64,000 nt of DNA, taken from assembly GCA_037974665.1 (NCBI GenBank), contig CM075771.1:37866425-37930424 (forward strand), read 5' to 3'. Below, one piece after another: positions 59,267 through 64,000 of this stretch. How positions within the stretch are numbered: the first letter of the stretch is position 1; each line of letters begins with the position of its first letter. The notes beneath the pieces were generated by a model. The model was not told the origin of the DNA. It searched no databases and worked only from the letters and a program-made list of their open reading frames with translations. A program made the translations under genes and the position numbers. This DNA comes from Ehretia macrophylla (taxonomy: Eukaryota > Streptophyta > Magnoliopsida > Boraginales > Ehretiaceae).

Positions 59267-62200
59267 ATGGCTGGCCCTAGTACCCGTACTGCTAATAGGA
59301 GCGGTGAACCTCAAGAGACCGGGGATGCTTATCAGACTAATCCCGGTATAGCTATGTTTAATATGATGGCAACTGCCATGGATCGTGTGTCACGTGTGAT
59401 GGAGCGTCAGGATGCTCGTGAGGCCAATCTTATTGTATTACCTTTTCGAGATTACGAGGTCATTTTAGGGATGGACTGGCTGGCAAAACATCATGTTCAA
59501 TTGGATTGCCGGGCGAAGATTATAACGTTCCGGGTACCTGATCAACCGATACTAGAGGTTTTGGGCCGAAGAGATTTCACCGGGAGTTCCATCATTTCAT
59601 CTACAAAGGCAGTGAAGTCCTTGAAGAAAGGATGCAGCGGATACTTGGCTTACCTTATCAACAAGCAGTCGGATAAAGCTATGTTGGAGGAGATGCCTGT
59701 GATCAAAGACTATATAGATGTATTCCCTGAAGAATTACCCGGTTTACCCCCAAATCGGGAGATCGAGTTTGTTATAGAGTTACTACCTGGCGCCCAGCCA
59801 ATATCAAAAGCTCCCTATCGTATGGCACCGGCCGAGTTACAAGAATTAAAGGACCAATTGCAAGGATTATTGAAGAAGGGGTTTGTGCAACCGAGTTCTT
59901 CACCGTGGGGTGCGCCAGTTCTATTTGTTAAGAAGAAAGATGGAACGTTGAGGCTATGCATTGACTACCGAGGATTGAACCAAGTGACTGTCAAGAATAA
60001 ATACCCACTTCCCCTGATTGACGAGTTATTTGATCAACTGCAAGGAGCCAAAGTGTATTCGAAACTCGACCTGAGGCAAGGATATTATCAGTTGCGGATC
60101 AAGAAGGAAGATGTGTCTAAAACAGCTTTCAGGACGAGATATGGGCACTATGAATATGTGGTGATGCCTTTTGGACTAACTAATGCCCCTGCAGCCTTTA
60201 TGGATTTGATGCATAGGGTGTTTCAACCCTACTTGGACCAATTTGTAGTGATCTTCATTGATGATATTTTGGTATACTCGAAATCGGAAGCGGAGCATGA
60301 GCAACATCTGCGGTTGGTACTGCAGAAACTTCGAGAGCATCAATTGTATGCAAAGTTTAGCAAATGTGAATTTTGGTTGCAGCAGATTGCATTTTTGGGG
60401 CATATCATATCCCAAGAAGGAATAGCGGTAGATCCAGCAAAGATCGATGCAGTGATGTCTTGGAAGAAGCCGGAAAATGTCACGGAAGTTCGTAGTTTTC
60501 TTGGTCTAGCCGGCTATTATCGGAGGTTCGTGAAGGATTTCTCTAAGATTGCAGGACCGCTTACAAAGCTCACTCAAAAGAAAACCAAGTTCGTGTGGGA
60601 TGATAAGAGTGAGAACAACTTCCAAGAGTTGAAGAAAAGATTGACCACTGCACCAGTTCTTGCATTGCCTGAAGGGAGTCAAGGTTTTGTAATCTATAGC
60701 GATGCTTCGAAAGATGGATTGGGATGTGTGTTGATGCAAAATGGAAGAGTGATTGCTTATGCCTCTAGGAAACCAAAACCGTATGAGATGAATTACCCGA
60801 CGCATGATTTGGAGTTAGCAGCTATTGTGTTTGCACTCAAGAAATGGAGGCATTATCTGTGGGGTAACAAGTTTGAGGTATTTACTGATCATAAGAGCTT
60901 GAAATACTTGTTTTCTCAAAAGGAGTTGAATATGAGGCAAAGGCAGTGGATGGAGCTTTTGGATGATTATAACTGCTCAATTAATTATGTGCCTGGTAAG
61001 GCGAACGTAGTTGCAGATGCCTTAAGCAGAAAAGCAAGCATGGCGAAACTGGAAGTCAAGGTGCAGGAGTTGTTGGAGGAAGCGTTTCTATGGAAACCAC
61101 AATTGACTCAGAAGGGGTTACTTTTTGCCACTACCCAAGTTCAGTCGACCTTGTTGTCTGAGTTACAAGAGGCCCAACAGAAGGACCAGCAATTTCAAAA
61201 GATTAAGGAAAGCAATGCAGATTTCAAGTCTCATGATGATGGTGTTTGGAGGTTTAGGAATCGGATTTGTGTTCCTAATGAGCCAGAGCTGAAAAAGAAG
61301 ATTCTTGAGGAAGCGCATAATTCAAGATACACTATTCACCACGGTGGAACCAAGATGTATCGGGGTTTAAAGCAACACTATTGGAGGAATAACATGAAAA
61401 GAGAAATAGCGAAACTTGTAGCAAGGTGTTTGGCATGGCAGAGAACTAAAGCAGAACATCAACGACCCGCAGCTTTACTTCAGCCATTGGAGATTCCCCA
61501 ATGGAAATGGGAACATATCACTATGGATTTTGTTATGGACCTGCCTAGATCACGAAAGGGTCATGACGCCGTTTGGGTTATAGTGGATAGATTGACTAAA
61601 TCGGCGCACTTTTTACCGATGAACAAGGAGGATAGTCCCGAGGAATTGGGAGTTATGTATGTGGCGGAGGTTGTAAGACTGCACGGGATGCCTGTGAGTA
61701 TTGTATCGGATAGGGATCCTCGTTTTACTTCCCGATTTTGGAAGAGATTGCAGGAAGCTTTGGGGACGAAATTAAGTTTTAGCACGGCTTATCACCCTCA
61801 GACGGATGGTCAATCGGAGAGAACTATTCAGATTTTGGAGGATATGCTGAGGGCATGTGTGCTAGACTTCGGAAAAGGTTGGGAGAAATATCTATCTCTA
61901 GTGGAGTTCGCCTACAACAATAGTTATCAGGCCACGATCGGGATGGCCCCTTTTGAGGCACTGTATGGACGTAAGTGTCGATCCCCAATTTACTGGGATG
62001 AAGTAGGTGAGACAAGGACTTTTGACCCGACCCTTTTACCTGAACTGATGAAAACTGTTGATAACATCCACCTCATCCGGAAACGGATGCTTACCGCCCA
62101 GAGCAGGCAGAAGAGTTATGCAGACAGACGGAGGCGGAGTCTCGAGTTTGAGGTTGGCGACAAGGTGTTCTTGAAGATATCACCCCGGAGGGGACTGATT

Positions 62201-62665
62201 AAACATGGCAAGGGTGGAAAGTTGAGCCTGAGGTTCGTTGGACCATTTGAGATAATCGAGAAGGTTAGCAAATTGGCGTATCGCCTAGCACTACCTCAGA
62301 ACCTCTCCAATATTCATGACGTCTTTCGTGTATCGATGCTGCGGAAGGATCATCCTGACCCGTCCCACATCTTGGAGCTAGAGGCGGTGCAGCTTCGGGA
62401 AAACTTGTCTTATGAGGAGAAGCCCATTCGGATCCTAGACCAGCAGGATCGGGAGTTGCGCAACAGAACTATACCTATGGTGAAAGTACTGTGGGATCAT
62501 CATGGACTCGAAGAAGCAACGTGGGAAAGGCGAGACCAGATGGAGCAGCAGTATCCAACATTATTTCAAGGTAATATTGAATTTCGGGACGAAATTCTTT
62601 TAAGGAGGGGAGGATGTGAGGCTCGACCCCGAATTGCGTGCGATACCTCGTTTTGCGTGCCCTAA
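59267..62665 (+). CDS. Ty3/gypsy chromovirus polyprotein frame of element D (fossil)
   Basis: An open frame of 1132 codons. It starts with the gag N-terminus ([16 protein letters not shown]). Recognisable parts that follow are protease-region residues (ILGMDWL), reverse transcriptase ([34 protein letters not shown] with the catalytic Asp pair), RNase H ([21 protein letters not shown]), integrase ([32 protein letters not shown]) and a chromodomain-like tail ([16 protein letters not shown]). The family encodes its copying and integration enzymes this way, and the tail often guides chromatin choice. The frame ends about 50 bp into the 3' LTR. The element is nonetheless not whole and is treated as a fossil. 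Confidence 0.9.
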   Translation: MAGPSTRTANRSGEPQETGDAYQTNPGIAMFNMMATAMDRVSRVMERQDAREANLIVLPFRDYEVILGMDWLAKHHVQLDCRAKIITFRVPDQPILEVLGRRDFTGSSIISSTKAVKSLKKGCSGYLAYLINKQSDKAMLEEMPVIKDYIDVFPEELPGLPPNREIEFVIELLPGAQPISKAPYRMAPAELQELKDQLQGLLKKGFVQPSSSPWGAPVLFVKKKDGTLRLCIDYRGLNQVTVKNKYPLPLIDELFDQLQGAKVYSKLDLRQGYYQLRIKKEDVSKTAFRTRYGHYEYVVMPFGLTNAPAAFMDLMHRVFQPYLDQFVVIFIDDILVYSKSEAEHEQHLRLVLQKLREHQLYAKFSKCEFWLQQIAFLGHIISQEGIAVDPAKIDAVMSWKKPENVTEVRSFLGLAGYYRRFVKDFSKIAGPLTKLTQKKTKFVWDDKSENNFQELKKRLTTAPVLALPEGSQGFVIYSDASKDGLGCVLMQNGRVIAYASRKPKPYEMNYPTHDLELAAIVFALKKWRHYLWGNKFEVFTDHKSLKYLFSQKELNMRQRQWMELLDDYNCSINYVPGKANVVADALSRKASMAKLEVKVQELLEEAFLWKPQLTQKGLLFATTQVQSTLLSELQEAQQKDQQFQKIKESNADFKSHDDGVWRFRNRICVPNEPELKKKILEEAHNSRYTIHHGGTKMYRGLKQHYWRNNMKREIAKLVARCLAWQRTKAEHQRPAALLQPLEIPQWKWEHITMDFVMDLPRSRKGHDAVWVIVDRLTKSAHFLPMNKEDSPEELGVMYVAEVVRLHGMPVSIVSDRDPRFTSRFWKRLQEALGTKLSFSTAYHPQTDGQSERTIQILEDMLRACVLDFGKGWEKYLSLVEFAYNNSYQATIGMAPFEALYGRKCRSPIYWDEVGETRTFDPTLLPELMKTVDNIHLIRKRMLTAQSRQKSYADRRRRSLEFEVGDKVFLKISPRRGLIKHGKGGKLSLRFVGPFEIIEKVSKLAYRLALPQNLSNIHDVFRVSMLRKDHPDPSHILELEAVQLRENLSYEEKPIRILDQQDRELRNRTIPMVKVLWDHHGLEEATWERRDQMEQQYPTLFQGNIEFRDEILLRRGGCEARPRIACDTSFCVP
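62600..62614 (+). other. Element D polypurine tract
   Basis: TTAAGGAGGGGAGGA-type purine run immediately before the 3' LTR. Confidence 0.85.
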
Positions 62666-64000
62666 ACTAGATTTGCGTGCCATGACCTAGGTTTGAGAAT
62701 TGTATTTAGTTTGTGTGCCTTGCATTGAATTTCGTGCATTCATATAGGGTTACGTGCGTTTACTTAAAAAACGTGCGTTCGTCTCGTAGTTCGTGTCCTA
62801 CCTCGAAGTGCGTGCCCTAAACCTAGGAAAGCGTGTCTTCACGCTAATCAAGAAAGCATCTTACACGAAGCACTAGGCTATTAAACAATCCTACAAAATC
62901 CACTAACAATATAATAATCCAAATTCCTTTCACTAGAAGACAAAAATGCATAAAAAACAAAACATTCTTTATTATTATTATTATTTTTTTCCATTATTCT
63001 TTTTGCACTTCAAAATACAATTAGAATAATGCTTAAGATGACACAATTTCAGCCAATTCAATAGCTTTGACCGACCACTAGGAGCATTGTTTTAGCAATT
63101 GTATATTTTATTCATAATCTTAGTCAAACACTTAGCATAAGCCATTAAAATAATTGCTCAATTCCCCTCAATTTCTCACCATAACCGACCAGCCTTTGTA
63201 TATTCCAAGCACATAGAATATAATAATGCTCAAAACAAACAAAATTCAGATTGTAACATTGCTTTGGCCGACCATGTGATGCAAATTAACAAGCTTGCAT
63301 AGTTTAAAATATTCCTAGACAAGCCTATGACAAAATGCATAAAAAAATGAATCAAAACATACCTACCATGCTCCACTTTCTCGGCCAAAACACTCCAAGC
63401 ATCTTCACATTTCAATAATGCACAATGACTAAGGAATTTTCAGAAATTGTAGAGCTCTTGGCCGACACATGCAATTAAAAACATCATCAAAGCATCTTTA
63501 ACTTTATATTTGCTTGCAAACCTTCTCTCAAGCTTCCATCTCCTCACTCTCTCGACCTTAGTATTTTCATAGGCTCCCAAGTCTGAAAAATTTCTCCCCA
63601 TAACACACAAGCATCTTCCAAAGAAAAGGAAAGCAAGAAAGAAGCTTCGTTGGTGCATTTTCAAGAACATTCTGCATCTACCTGGTTGTTTTGATAAGGT
63701 GAGGGTTCAAAACTTTTGGAAAACTCTTTAAAACTTCACATGCATGACTATGAATGTGTGTATTTGCTTCTGTGCTTGAGCTATGTGGTCGTTCATGAGT
63801 TTAAACAACCATGCATGGCAATAACTTGGCTTGAAAATGACACTAGACAAAGCCGAAATTTGAGACTGCTTCTGACCCGTCTGTTCGAGGCAATTTTTGG
63901 TTAAGCAAATGATGTCGAAATTGCGTGAAAATCCCTAGGTGACTAGTTTGGCCAATTTTGAACACTTTTCGCACAAATAAGCAAAGTCAAATTTTGGCTC
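62615..64000 (+). repeat. Element D 3' LTR (partial, continues past window)
   Basis: 1386 bp visible, nearly identical to 55468-56852, with about four substitutions and one single-base length difference in a T-run. Confidence 0.92.

Larger units (their letters stand above)
55468..64000 (+). mobile_element. Element D: young Ty3/gypsy chromovirus (fossil), runs off the window
   Basis: A plus-strand element with a 5' LTR at 55468-59030, internal DNA at 59031-62614 and a 3' LTR from 62615 past the window end. It is the same family as element C and the fragment at 1-288. Over the roughly 1386 bp of LTR that can be compared I count about five differences, so it is recent. A rough age of 0.1-0.2 million years follows if one assumes a typical plant LTR rate. 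It inserted inside a 5S gene. It is not whole (about one major break), although most of pol reads as one frame. Confidence 0.92.

Overview
The window is plant nuclear DNA, most likely from an angiosperm, and is made almost entirely of a 5S ribosomal RNA gene array invaded by LTR retrotransposons. The evidence is a 119-nt plant-type 5S rRNA gene repeated in one orientation about every 677 bp, each copy with plant Pol III signals upstream and a T-run downstream. The inserted elements use primer sites complementary to plant initiator tRNA-Met. I found no ordinary protein-coding host gene. Most small open frames are translations of the 5S unit or of LTRs.

Layout. Positions 1-288 hold a gag fragment of a Ty3/gypsy chromovirus, joined directly to 5S spacer. 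Array block 1 (289-6448) has 5S genes 1-9. Positions 6449-13218 hold a non-coding LTR element (copy A, minus strand) with about 2.46-kb LTRs. Array block 2 (13219-20054) has genes 10-19. Positions 20055-20554 hold a complete miniature LTR element (TRIM) with a perfect ATAGG target duplication. Array block 3 (20555-25724) has genes 20-26 and ends 3 bp into another 5S gene. Positions 25725-44560 hold a minus-strand chromovirus (element C, LTRs about 3.5 kb), whose gag region is interrupted by a second non-coding LTR element (copy B, 33250-40217, plus strand, perfect TCAAG duplication). Array block 4 (44561-55467) has genes 27-42 and a 43rd cut off by the next element. From 55468 past the window end lies a young plus-strand chromovirus (element D) of the same family as C.

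The 5S array. There are 42 full-length 5S genes, one truncated copy and a 3-bp stub. None matches the array consensus exactly: by eye each carries about 2 to 10 changes, with many at CpG sites. Nearly all carry C at gene position 93, where the usual plant 5S rRNA has T. Three units have altered architecture: a gene-less half unit, a short unit and a unit without its terminator. Together these suggest an old, poorly homogenised and probably silenced 5S block rather than the main expressed locus. That is inference.

The mobile elements. Two LTR families recur. The chromovirus family (gag fragment, C, D) supplies a gag-pol. The non-coding family (A, B) carries no recognisable gene but shares a colinear LTR module with the chromovirus family, so it may be a non-autonomous relative. 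D is the youngest, with about five differences over the 1.39 kb of LTR that can be compared. C is old, and its ends do not match as a single insertion would. All coordinates and difference counts were read by eye and may be off by a base or two.
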